From assembly GCA_964036045.1 (NCBI GenBank), contig OZ038382.1, forward strand, positions 101,930,357 through 101,994,356: a stretch of 64,000 nucleotides of DNA. Direction: 5' to 3'. Position 1 is the stretch's first letter, and each line of letters begins with the position of its first letter. This DNA comes from Eutreptiella sp. 'Long Island Sound 2002' (lineage: Eukaryota; Euglenozoa; Euglenophyceae; Eutreptiales; Eutreptiaceae). A model generated the notes under the pieces. The model worked only from the letters and a program-made list of their open reading frames with translations. It was not told the DNA's origin and made no database searches. Positions 1-9,800 of this stretch are shown one piece after another. The position numbers and the translations under genes were made by a program.

Positions 1-94
1 GTTTGTCGTTTATCCTGACGATTCAATTGATCATCCTGACGCTCTCCGATGCATGCATGCACCTGTTCTCAAAGCTCAACGATTGTGTCGACAT

Positions 95-1673
95 TCATCG
101 GCTCTGGCACTGCGGAAGCCAACCGAGCTGCACTTGGAGTCGGCATTGGCATTGATGTGTGGCATTGGGGTAGGATTCGAAAAAAAACATTATTGAAGTC
201 GAAGTTGGCGGAACCACCATAGATAGAGGTCTCGGAAGTGCAACACGTGTGGTATCTCCCATCGGTCCTGACGCGTTCTGAACTTCCTCCAGTTGATAGC
301 CGGCTGCAATGTAAGCTTCGGCAATGGTCTCCACAAGCGTGTCGAAGCCAAATGGTGTCCCTGAACACCATTTTGAACGAACTTCAACGATGTACTGTCG
401 ACAAACGGCGTCGTTCAACAACCCTTCAACAAATGGAGAGTCAACAGGGAAACCCATCTGAAGGCCACTGGTGTTGACCTCCGACTTGATGAAACAGGTC
501 CTAAAACTCTTTCACGTAGTCCGCATGTCAAGGGAACTCGCTTTCTCGCAGCGTCAAGATCCCCAACAGGTACACTGGTTCGTGGGATGTACAATGGAAG
601 TGCCCACCCAACACACGCATAAGCTCAAACCAATCATCTTGTACCTGTTTCATCAAGGTATGATCATAGTCGATAGCGTCGCCTTCGAGGAGCAACGGTA
701 TGGCGGTGACTTGATCGAGTGGTGAATTGATGTGCCACAGGCTGAACGCTCGCATAAGGTCGTCCTTCCAAGTTCGAAGCTCTTCTGATCCCGCCTTGCC
801 AGAAAACAATCGAATCAATTTGCGTAGACGTTCCACTCGGCGACGTAGGATCTCGAATGCTGGAGCGCGAGAATCCATGGAGTTCATTGGATTCAACACA
901 TCGATCGATTGATCAAACGGAGGTGCTTGTAGAGGTCGTTGTTGCGGTGGAAAATGTTGTGGCAGTTGGTTGTTCGATGGTGCATGTAGTGGGTAACTCG
1001 AAGAAGGTGGTTGTGGCTGAGGTTGTTGCGATGGAAGCTGGGAGTGCTTCAATAGCGGCTGTTTTTTGGAAGGCTGGTGCGGGTTCGGGGACTGCTGCTG
1101 GTTCAAAAAATGCGCAAACTCGTTGAGGAGGCCGTAGCAATGTGAAACTTCATTTTCCAGTCGTTGTAGTTCACTCACTGCTGCTCTTGTGGCGTTCTCC
1201 GTTGAACACTGCAGGGTGTGGATTCTGTGCTCAGTCGCTGCAGTAGTGTTTGCTGCTGATATTTGCAAGGCATCGATGCGTTGCTCCACATCGACGTGCT
1301 TGGCCTCGACCTCTGCTAGGGCTGATTGTAAACTGCGAAGATCGTGACACATGCATGGAAACCACTCGCTTCTCGACTTGCCATAACTCGTGGTGCAAGA
1401 GCGAGTTAGATCAAAACAGGCAATCTCGAATAAAGTGCAGCATAGCGGCGTCATCAAAAGTTTGCTCCGTTTCAGGTTGAAATCAAAGATGGCGTGGAGG
1501 ATTGTAACGCAGAGGTCGACAATACTGATCTCCCCGCCTCCTAACTGGCTACCACTTGTGGTGGTTTGACTCGGGAACTGCCCGCGTTCTCGAAAATCCC
1601 AAAATACGACTAAAACCCCTTTGCCCAGGATCTTTAGGCGGAGCACCAAATCATACCCAATCCAAAAATTCAA
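95..1673 (-). pseudogene. Ty3/gypsy-like Gag, decayed and cut by the window edge
   Basis: Reading leftward, a 381-residue frame (1673-528) has a long coiled coil at about residues 110-195, a Pro/Gln-rich linker at 195-255, and a capsid-like helical segment from about 275. The capsid-like part includes IRLFSGKAGSEELRTWKDDL and a later LLLEGDAIDYDH stretch, the usual 'cross a target, few residues, W..L' layout of retrotransposon capsids. The frame stops at 530-528. Similar coding continues in the same frame (HADYVKEF, then another stop) and then, shifted, in 457-95 (GLLNDAVCRQYIVEV... TLVETIAEAYIAAGYQ), which fits a capsid C-terminal domain. So there are at least two nonsense codons and one frameshift. 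The first 95 residues of the long frame look non-coding. Any pol would lie beyond position 1. Family assignment is by pattern only. Confidence 0.6.
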
Positions 1674-2000
1674 GACAAAACCCTGTCTAAAAATTCTGAA
1701 ATATCATACACATTTCGCTCACAGCAACTGGGATTTTGACGTTTCATATGTATTCGCAGTTTGCAGTGCGCGATCGCACGTACGCGCAATCGCGCATTCC
1801 CATGTGCTGGTGCTGCTCAAAACCATAACAATGAGTGGCTGAGTGCAAATTATCGCAGACACTGCGACCCACTCAGCACCCCTGCTCATCCCAAGCGCCC
1901 GAGGCGCCCCGGAACAAGCGCCACCGGCGTGTGGCCGGTACGGAGCGCTGAAGGATGGGCTCCCTGAGGGGGACATGGAGTGGGACATCGACGGAGGTGA
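1674..2000. other. Spacer between two retroelement relics
   Basis: No convincing coding or repeat structure. It may hold the eroded 5' LTR of the minus-strand Gag relic or the 5' end of the plus-strand Ty3-like element, but I could not find a paired copy in the window. Confidence 0.3.
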
Positions 2001-2387
2001 ATGAGAGCGAAAGGAGGACTTCAGAATTACCCCAACCCAGGGAGAGTGATTGGAAGGTTCCCACACGACCGCCGGACATGCCCTACCCACAAGGTGTTAC
2101 ACAAGGCCCACACGGAGGCGTACTAGGAGGCAGACAGGTCAAAGAAGCGTGCGTCCGCCAACGTCCGGGAGACCAAGTTGGAGGTGTCCAAGGATGAGCT
2201 CTCCACCCGGATGATGGTTGGCAGCAAGCTCGCGAAGGCGATTCAGGAAATCAAGAGAGCCTGGGCTCCTAACGAGGACAAGCAAAACGACAAGGACAAG
2301 AATGGCAAAGGCAGCTGGTGGGAGAAAGCTGACAGAGTGGATGAGGTCACCGCGGAGGAGAACACCCCAACCAACAACCCCTCTTAG
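2001..2387 (+). pseudogene. Gag/linker-like segment upstream of a Ty3-like protease
   Basis: A charged segment in the same reading phase as the protease that follows. After an in-frame stop around 2127, the readable part (2178-2387) has KLEVSKDELSTRMMVGSKLA followed by KAIQEIKRAW and a Lys/Asn/Asp-rich tail ending at TAG. The protease frame resumes about 260 bases downstream without a phase change, which suggests one original Gag-Pol frame now carrying stops. No zinc knuckle is visible. The role (Gag C-terminus or Gag-Pol linker) is inferred from position. It could be an unrelated chance frame. Confidence 0.35.
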
Positions 2388-2649
2388 CGGAGCCCCTGCA
2401 GCCAAGGGCCCCAGCTAGGGCGGGTCAGGATGATGCTGTGGTAAATGTCGTGCCATACACGTCAGGAATCATCGACTCCCCTGGATGTCTTTCCGAGCAG
2501 AGGGCAGGGGAGGACAATGGAGAGGAAGAACCGTCACCATGGCTAGGTGAGGGGGAGTGCTAGAAGGCTATGTGCCCGAGGTGGATCGTCGTGTCCGACC
2601 AAGCTCCCCGGTGAAAGCACCAACCCTTGCACCCGGTCATCTTTTGCGA

Positions 2650-3382
2650 CCAAAAATGTTTTTGACGTGCTCCAAGATCTTTCTGAGGCTGCAGATGGGC
2701 TGTCAGAGCCCATTACCTAGGACCTGCACCAGTCGTTGATTGAGGTTCTGGAAAGGCCTGAGGGTGTGAGCTTGCACGCCGTTCGCCGGGTTGGCCGTAA
2801 GCGACAGCTTCACGTGAAGATCCATGCCTTATGCGGGGGAGTGCAGAGGGTCTGCAACGTGCTGGTTGACACAGGCGCCCAGGTCAGTGTAGCTGGGGCT
2901 GGCCTACTTCCGCGAGAGTCTCTTACCACGGGTCGGAGGCCTGTCAGGCTTAAGGTAGGCAACGGCCAGTACATGGTGGGAGGTATGAGAGGAGCCGAGA
3001 TTGCGCTGCAATTTGTGAATGACTGTGAGCTGAGCTGCCCCAACCTCGGCACAGAAATTCTCCTCAAGACCAACTTATATGACGCCCAGAACATCGGGTG
3101 CAAAGTCAGAATGGAGACGGACCCGGGAGTTTTCGCGCCTCAAACTTCTGTGACCCTGTGTGACCAGGATGACCAACTCTCGTGGCTATGGTCACCTGAA
3201 CCCCATGTGGACTGCCAATGGATCCATCATGAGCGCCATCAGCTCGAAGTTGCCTGACTGGGGACCGCGCCTGCGGGGCTGGCTTACCAAGAGTACGGCG
3301 TAAAGCTGGAAGTGGCAAACCGAGTCGTCGCTTTTCCGGGAGCATCCGATGTGCCCCTGGATGCTTTCTCCTCAGGTACCTC
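2650..3382 (+). pseudogene. Ty3-like retropepsin and following linker, 5' half of a split pol
   Basis: The open frame begins near NVFDVLQDLSEAADGLSEP and runs through RVGRKRQLHVKIHAL to the aspartic-protease signature LVDTGAQVSV, then RRPVRLKVGNGQYMVGG, a typical flap-side strand. In retrotransposons this protein cleaves the Gag-Pol polyprotein inside the particle; catalysis needs the DTG aspartate of each half of the dimer, and that motif is intact. The frame has a stop upstream (about 2710) and a TGA at 3255-3257. Coding-like sequence (AYQEYGVKLEVANRVVAFP) continues in the same phase to 3382, where the 5.14-kb insertion interrupts it. The matching continuation starts at 8520 in the same phase, because the offset of 5148 is a multiple of three. 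I am fairly sure of the retropepsin and less sure of the exact start. Confidence 0.75.
3372..3382. repeat. Left target-site duplication (11 bp)
   Basis: TCAGGTACCTC, identical to 8520-8530. The flanking bases differ on the element side (CGTGTTC here, TGCCAAT after the right copy) and the pol reading phase is kept across the pair. This fits a duplication made by target-primed insertion. Confidence 0.85.
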
Positions 3383-3969
3383 CGTGTTCAGCGTCCATCG
3401 TCGCGCGCGCTGGCGCGTGCCACGAGACTGATAAACAGAGATGAGAAAAACACGACCAAAAACTTTTCTCAATAACTGAAATTCGAGCTATTTAGCATAA
3501 AAAATGCTCAGGCCAAAAAGCCCGAGGCCAAACACGTAAAATGGTGAGGGAAAAACGTTCACCTTAAATGGACAAAAAAACTGCGCCGTAAGCGCGGTAA
3601 CGCAAATAGGAACATAACATGGTGCCCCTCAATGACTAACACGCCGTATACGCGTAAAAGGCAAAAAAACCCCTAACACGCCACGTGCCTGCACTCGCTC
3701 CCTTTCGCGCTCTTTTATTCTCCAGGTGCCTTGCCCTCCGACTTGTGCTCCAGCCGCGACGCTGCTGCCTCCATTTCGCTGCAGGCGCCAATTACGTGGT
3801 ATCCAGTCCAAGACTCAAAATCCACAACAACGAGAACCAAGATCAACATCAACAAGGTCGCCACCACCAGCATCACCAACGCCAACATGCAAGTGGGCAC
3901 GGAGAATGACGCGGGTTCACACAGGGGTAAATAATTCAGGACATGACAGTGTCGTTTAGTGCATGCCAG

Positions 3970-6064
3970 CAGGGAGGGAAGGAACACCAAGGCATATGGA
4001 CCACACAGCACACCACCACCAGGCATCACACAGCACAGGAGAGCAGCAAGACAAGGCAGCACAGCACAGCACCGCATGACAGAACACGGGGAAGCAGGGC
4101 TGCACAGCAAGAAACAATTGAATTTTTCGTTTTTCAAAAATATTTTGAAAGGTAGAGAGAAACAGCAGTGGGCTTTAAAGGCAAAAGGGAAAAGCCACAA
4201 GCAGCAAGGAAGAAAGGAAAGCAGAGCCTGACAGCACAGCACCACAAGGCAGCACACCACCACAGGACACAACACAAGGCAGTAGGGCACCATAACACAC
4301 CGCACCACACAACAGCCTAACACCACCGCACCACAGAACGCCGAAGGAAAAAGCCCAGCACACAGCAGCGCGCCACTGCACGAGACACCAGACAGGGTAC
4401 AGCCAAAAGGGGCACCGAACAGCACGACACAAGGACACTAGCACAGCGCAGCACAGCACCACGCACACAGCAATACACCGCACAACACGACAGGATGCAG
4501 GGCCCAGCCCAATACCAAGGGCAGCAGCAGGGGGGGCAGGGGGCAGAGCTGGACAACCCGACAAAACCAAGACAACGCAGCACGACGCAGCGGACCACAC
4601 GACCAGACAACACAGCGCACCGCGACACCACACAGCACCAAAGGCAACACCACAGCACACAACAACACACAAAGGCAGCACACACAGGACAAAACACTGC
4701 ACACATCAGCACAGCGCAGCAGGGCACTGCACAACAACAACGGAAACAGCGCAGTCAACGCCAACGGGAGACGGCCAGAAACGAAACCAACAACACAACA
4801 TGACAGCACAACAAACAGCAAGGCACCCGCATACCAGCACAGCAGAGCACAGCAGAGCATAGGAAAGCACCGCATACCACACAAAACAGCCCACACCTGA
4901 CCGCGGAGCCACTCCACCAGACGCGTGACAGCACAGAACACCAGGAGCAACTGCCGCAGGGGGCGGGGCGGGGGGCGGCGGCACAGCACCAGCGCAAAGC
5001 GCACACACCACACAAAAGGCCGCAATGGGGGGAGGAAAACGAAACCCAACCAAACTTTGCCAAGGCAAGGGGCACTGAGGGGCAGAAACAACCGAACAGC
5101 GGGCAAAGAACAGAGGAGGGGGGGGCAGGCAGCCACAAAGCACCGAGGCCCAGGGCACCCAGGGCCGGAAACAACAGAAAGGCGGAGAACATTAGGGCAA
5201 AGAAAAAACAACAACAAGGGCACACACAGCCCAGAGGGGGCCGAAAGGAAACCAAACAGCAACAGGAACAGTGAGGCGCACCAGAACACGCCAGATAAAC
5301 CGGCCTTCTGGACTGGACCATGACGCCCGGACGGGCGAAAACAACCACACACACGCGGGAGGCCGGCCCGGAGAAAACCCGGCAAGGACGCTCGGACAGG
5401 CGAGTAGCCACCCACAAACATACACACGCGGGGACCCGGGTGTGGCGTCCTCCGCCCCGAAAGAGAAGGTGTCGGCGTTCACACGAGACAGTGCCGGTGC
5501 ACCGGCCGAGTCCCCCGCGGAAGGACGGACGGTACAGGAAACAGGACGTGTGAGTGACCGGGTCAACATGCGCAAAACCACCACAGCGCACGCAGCCCGA
5601 GACCGATACCTGAGGGACCTACCAGGGACAATCCGACACAGGGCCCCGAACGGGTACCACGTGGAGCGAGCCCAGCGCTCAAGCGGCGGGGGCTAGCGGC
5701 AGGCACCATGAGCCCGGTTCTCGGCCGGCCTCCACGTGACCCAGACAGCTGTCCAATGAAACCAGGGGCGCGAGCCCCTGGTAGGCGACGGCACCACAAC
5801 GACGGGCAATCTGATCAGCACAGCGAGAGCAACCAGACCGAATGAGGCGCGGCGCACCAACGCGGGGCACGAGGCAAGCAAGAGAGGCACGCTGCTGGCC
5901 ACAACCACGGCAGAGGACCAGGTGCCAAGGAACCACGACCACCCCAAGGATCATATGCCACAAAAAAAGAGAGCATAGGGCTCGCGAGCACGCCGAGTGC
6001 ACAGAGGAACCACAGCTGACACACAAAAGCGCAACACGCAGCAGCAGACCATACAACAAACAAG
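3970..6064 (+). repeat. C/A-rich low-complexity body of the insertion
   Basis: The plus strand is dominated by CAGCAC, CACAAC and ACCAC-like words, with few thymines. Long open frames appear on both strands (for example Cys/Val/Leu-rich products on the minus strand), but they are a by-product of the composition and match no domain. Around 4110-4160 there is a short AT-rich interruption similar in style to the one at 41465-41530 just before the array in the giant element. Confidence 0.6.
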
Positions 6065-7935
6065 CCGCGCACACACAAGAGCCAAGTTGCAAAGGACACC
6101 GCACATGCAGCACACCAAGCATGCACACCGCTGAAGAAGTGCCAAGTGGCCACGGACACTGCACACGGAACACACCAGGCCCACACACCGGTGAACAAGC
6201 GACAAGGGGCCAGGGTCACCGCACACACCCGTAGGAAAGCGCGAAGTGGCCAAAGACACCGCAAACACAACACACCAGGCACGCACACCGGTGAACAACC
6301 GCCAAGTGGCCAAGAACACCGCACACACAACACCTACAAACACTTAGCAGCGGACAAGCGCCAAGTGGCCTAGGACACCGCACACACAACAACTCATGCA
6401 GACAGACCGGTGAACGAGCGCCAAGTCGCCAGGGACACCGCTCACACAACATAACAAGCGTGCACACCAGTGGACAAGCCGCTAAGTGGCCACGGACACC
6501 GCACACAGAACACGCCGCGCGCGCAGCCGTGAACCAGCGCCAAGGGGCCAAAGACACCGCACACGCAAACTCCCAGCGCTCGCACCGGTGGACAAGCACC
6601 AAGTGGCCATGGACACCGCACACAGAATACACCAGGCGCGCACAGCGGTGAACAAGCGCCAAGTGGCCAAGGACATTGCACACCAAAGGCACCAAGCGCA
6701 CGCACCCGTGAACAAGCGCCAAGTGGCCAACGACATCGCACCACCAAAACAACGGGCGCCGGCACCGGTGAACAAGCGCCACGTGCCAACAGACACCGCA
6801 CACACAACAAAGCACGCGCGCACACCGTTGAGCAAGCGCAAAGAGGGCTAAGGACACCGCGGACGCAAAAAACCGGGCGCACGCAGCAGTGCACAAGCGC
6901 CAAATAGCGCTTGACACCGCACACAGAACACACCAGGCGTGTACACCTGTGAACAAGTGCGAAGTGGCCACGGACACTGCACACAGAATACACCGGCAGC
7001 GCACACCGGTGAACGAGCGCCGAGTGGCCAAGGACACCGCACAGACAACTCACTATGCGCGCGCCTTGCTTCACAAGCGCCAAGGGACCACGGACAGCGC
7101 GCACGGAACAAGTCCTGCACGCACAACAATGAACAAGCGCCAAGGGGCCCAGGACATCGCACACGCAAAACACCAGGCGCACACACCGGTGAGCAAGCGT
7201 CAAGTCGTCAAGGACACCAAGCACAGAACACACCAGGCGCGCACACCGGTGAACAAGCACCAAGTGGCGGAGGACACCACGGAAACAACACACCATGTGT
7301 GCACAGCGGTGAACAAGCGCTGAGGAACCACAGACACCGCACACAGAACACATCATACGCCGACACTGGTGAACAAGCGCCAAGTGGCCAAGAACACCGC
7401 ACACACAACATACCAAGCGCGCACACTGGTCGACGAGCCGCCAAGTTGCCAGTGGGACCGCACACAGTAACACGCTGCGCGCACGGACCGGTGAACAAGA
7501 GCCAAGGGGTCAAGGACACCGCACACGCAAAAAAATCGGGCACGCACATCAGTGAACAAGCGCCAGATGGCCTCGGACACAGCACATGGAACACACCAGG
7601 CGCGCACAAGTGCCAAGTGCTCAAAGACATCGCACACACAACGCACCAGGCGCAAGCACCGGTGAACAAGGGCCAAGTGGCCAAGGACACCGCACATCCG
7701 AAACACCGGGCGCGCACACCGGTGAAGAAATGCCACCTGGACACCACACACAACACACACCAAGCGCGCATACCGGTGAACAAGCGCCAAGTGGACATGG
7801 TCAGCGCACACCAAACACACCAGGTGCGCACACCGGTCGACAAGCGCCAAATAGCCACAAACACCGCACACAAAAACACGGTGGGCGTGCACACCGGTGA
7901 AGAAGTGCCAAGGGGCACTGGACAACGCAAACACG
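6065..7935 (+). repeat. 60-bp minisatellite, about 31 copies
   Basis: Units of 60 bp read roughly GCGCCAAGTGGCCAAGGACA, then a CCGCACACACAACACACCAG-like middle, then GCGCGCACACCGGTGAACAA. The phase is constant over almost the whole array, with rare one-base slips. Units differ from one another by scattered substitutions, so the array is old or not recently homogenised. Because 60 is a multiple of three, repetitive open frames of 120-340 residues arise on both strands; I do not regard these as genes. The array sits immediately 5' of the conserved 3' module, as the 65-bp array does at 41.6-42.4 kb. Confidence 0.9.
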
Positions 7936-7949
7936 TGCGCACCCAGCGC

Positions 7950-8518
7950 GGCTGAAGGACAGGTAACAAAAAACCACACCCTATGGCTTGGACGCACTTG
8001 GGTGACACAGCGGCCACACCGGGCCAGCAGCAGGGGCAGTACCCCAAGACCGCTGGTCCAGGCACGGCTAGGCTGCATCGGGGACCATGGCAAACATCAC
8101 CCTGAGCCATGGAAGCAACTGGTGACAGGCGAGCCGGTACACAGTCCAGGAGGCGGTCGCATGCCAAGCAGCGGGGCCCCGCAACTCAAGCCACAGGGCT
8201 GGGGCGGACGTACCATAGAGCTGCGGGAGCAATACTCCCTGTGGTGAGAGATGCTCCAAACAGCTGGGCAGCGCCACAGAGCTGCTGTTCAAAGCAGGGG
8301 ACATGTGGCCCTACCCATGGACGCATATGGCGATACCCTCCCAACTGGGACACCTCGACCAGTTGGCTGCAACACTGCCCCCCCAAGCACCTGCGGGAGC
8401 GGCTTCAAGGGCACCTGAACTAAGGCAGGGGGAGGGACAGGACGTCCTTTTGGTAAGACCTTCTTCCTGCACTGTCCAAGAAGGCATTCCAAGCTCTGGA
8501 AGATACCTACCTACCTAC
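7950..8518 (+). repeat. Conserved 3' module with TACC tail (copy 1)
   Basis: About 570 bp closely similar to 42410-42969. Shared landmarks are GCATCGGGGACCATGGCAAA, GGTGACAGGCGAGCCG, GTGGCCCTACCCATGGAC, AAGCACCTGCGGGAGCGGCT and GGTAAGACCTTCTTCCTGCA. It ends with TACCTACCTACCTAC (8504-8518). A 3' untranslated module followed by a short-unit tail is characteristic of LINE families whose reverse transcriptase recognises the RNA 3' end. This role is inferred. Confidence 0.8.
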
Positions 8519-8519
8519 G

Positions 8520-8530
8520 TCAGGTACCTC
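8520..8530. repeat. Right target-site duplication (11 bp)
   Basis: TCAGGTACCTC, identical to 3372-3382, directly after the TACC tail of the insertion. Confidence 0.85.
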
Positions 8531-9399
8531 TGCCAATCCCCGGATGTGTGCGAAGTACTAGAGCGCCCGGGACCCTGGGGTCCGCATCAAGGATCTGATG
8601 TAGATGCAATGTCCCCGAGTGGATATTCGAAGGCGAAGATCTGCAAGGACTGTTCAAATGCAGTGCTGGTTGTCCCCCGGGGTGTACCGAGGAGGAAGGT
8701 ACCCGATATTGGGTGGTCTATTTGACAAAGATGACCTCCAACAAGGTCGTCCTACCGGGTGGAGACAGTGTCTATCAGGATGCCAGGGTACAGGCCATGC
8801 CACCCGAGAGATGGCCAACCGAATTCCATGACATGGACAGGGGCCTGGAGCAGGCCGACGCCACTGACTTCCTGTGTGTCAGCCGTGTGATGACGGAGCC
8901 CTGGCGGCAGTGCTTCGCACTCTCCCCCGTTGACGTGGGAGAACCGGAATACTTTCTCTCTGATGAGGAGCTGGATCTGGTTCAGGGGTATATGGATCCA
9001 TCCTTTCATGATTGGGTAAGCCAGCGAGAGAAAAAAGGCCAGGACAAAGCCTGGTGGGAAGTGGACGCCATCGTATCTTGTTCCTATGACAAGAATACCT
9101 TCGTAAGGTCGGTGCTGGACGACATGTCAAACCAGGACAAGCCAATTGGCGGGAACCCAGCCATCTACGGTGATGTGTTCCGAGGCAAGGCCCGAGATAT
9201 GCCAATGGGCCACTCAGAAAGACCCTCAGAGCCAAAGTTGAGTGGGAATGACACCCCAAAAGTAAGTTCTGTAGTCCAGGTGCCCGGCAAAGCCATGGCG
9301 GAGTCGGATGAGTGCCCGAAGATCCAGGCATTGAGGGCCAGACTGAAGGAGAAGTACGGAGATGGTAAGAAAAACCTCCTTAACCTCCGTTTTCTTTAA
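8520..9399 (+). pseudogene. Ty3-like pol, protease-to-RT linker, 3' half of the split frame
   Basis: This continues the frame broken at 3382. After SGTSANPRMCAKY come two stops (about 8559 and 8604). The coding then moves to another phase and reads from about 8607 to 9399, including WWEVDAIVSCSYDKNTFVRS and, near the end, IQALRARLKEKYGDG. The last motif resembles the 'L...L...Y.D.F' stretch that precedes the RT domain in Ty3/gypsy Pol. The RT itself is absent: after KYGDG the sequence degenerates and stops at 9397-9399, two bases before the 400-bp dispersed repeat. The element is therefore 3'-truncated or deleted. GGTAAG at the break could be read as a splice donor, but no acceptor with RT coding follows within the window. 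Confidence 0.6.
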
Positions 9400-9400
9400 G

Positions 9401-9800
9401 GGCGCTACCGTCACAGCAACAGCGTTGCACTGTACATACAGATGCAGATACAGATACAGACACAGATGGACTGTGGTACTGTACTGATATGTACAGACAG
9501 ATCTGTAGTTCATTGATTGTTGCGCTGCTTTCGCGCCGCGACCAGAGTCTGAACGGACGTATGGAGATACTGTATGATTTATCGAGGTCAAGAGATGACT
9601 GATTAGGTTACGCCTATTTTGTTTTATTTTTCAATTGCCGCAATGTTGGTAACTCGAGCATGCATTCATGGCATTCATGCATGCAAGGTGTATTCATGGT
9701 TGATTAGTTCCAGTTGGCGCACGTAGCAACGTGCTGTTCACATGATAGATAAATATATGAGCATGGTGAATAGGATCCTCTTTCATTGCTTTGGTTTTAT
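9401..9800. repeat. 400-bp dispersed repeat, copy 1
   Basis: Highly similar to 46761-47160, with sharp edges at GGCGCTACCGTCAC on the left and TTTGGTTTYAT on the right; both copies span exactly 400 bp. It contains a short CAGATA-type tandem tract, a GCATGCATTCAT...ATGCATGC palindromic stretch and the word CGCGCCGCGAC. I see no terminal inverted repeat, target duplication or coding capacity. It could be a solo LTR, a SINE or a fragment of a longer element; orientation is unknown. Confidence 0.75.

Larger units (their letters stand above)
3383..8519 (+). mobile_element. Non-autonomous LINE-mobilised insertion with internal minisatellite
   Basis: A 5137-bp insertion bounded by an 11-bp direct repeat, inside a retroelement pol frame. 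In order it contains an AT-richer 5' leader (3383 to about 3960), a C/A-rich low-complexity body (to about 6064), an array of about 31 units of 60 bp (6065-7935), a 3' module of about 570 bp, and a TACC-type tail at 8504-8518. No reverse transcriptase or other recognisable protein is present. The 3' module is closely similar to the 3' end of the giant LINE-like element at 42.4-42.97 kb. The simplest reading is that the LINE machinery recognised this shared end and inserted the element by target-primed reverse transcription. The 5' leader is not found in the giant element, so this is unlikely to be just a 5'-truncated copy. Confidence 0.75.

Noticed and set aside
3715-5591. Hydrophobic, Cys-rich membrane proteins on the minus strand
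   Set aside because: They are the complement of CAGCAC/CACAAC low-complexity DNA, so apparent membrane segments are compositional.
6146-7900. C2H2 zinc-finger array suggested by repeated HTGEQ on the plus strand
   Set aside because: The repeat gives HTGEQ every 20 residues but lacks the Cys pair and the His spacing of a finger; it is a chance translation of CACACCGGTGAACAA.
6065-7935. CRISPR array
   Set aside because: Units are 60-bp head-to-tail tandem repeats without unique spacers, in a eukaryotic retroelement context with no cas genes.
5815-8167. Long Cys/Val/His-rich open frames on the minus strand across the 60-bp array, with matching ones at 41048-42543
   Set aside because: They follow the array period exactly, exist in several phases and on both strands, and contain no domain; the 65-bp array, whose period is not a multiple of three, gives the same kind of product.
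9362-9400. Splice donor (GGTAAG) at the end of the Ty3 linker
   Set aside because: No acceptor followed by RT coding exists downstream in the window; truncation of the element is simpler.
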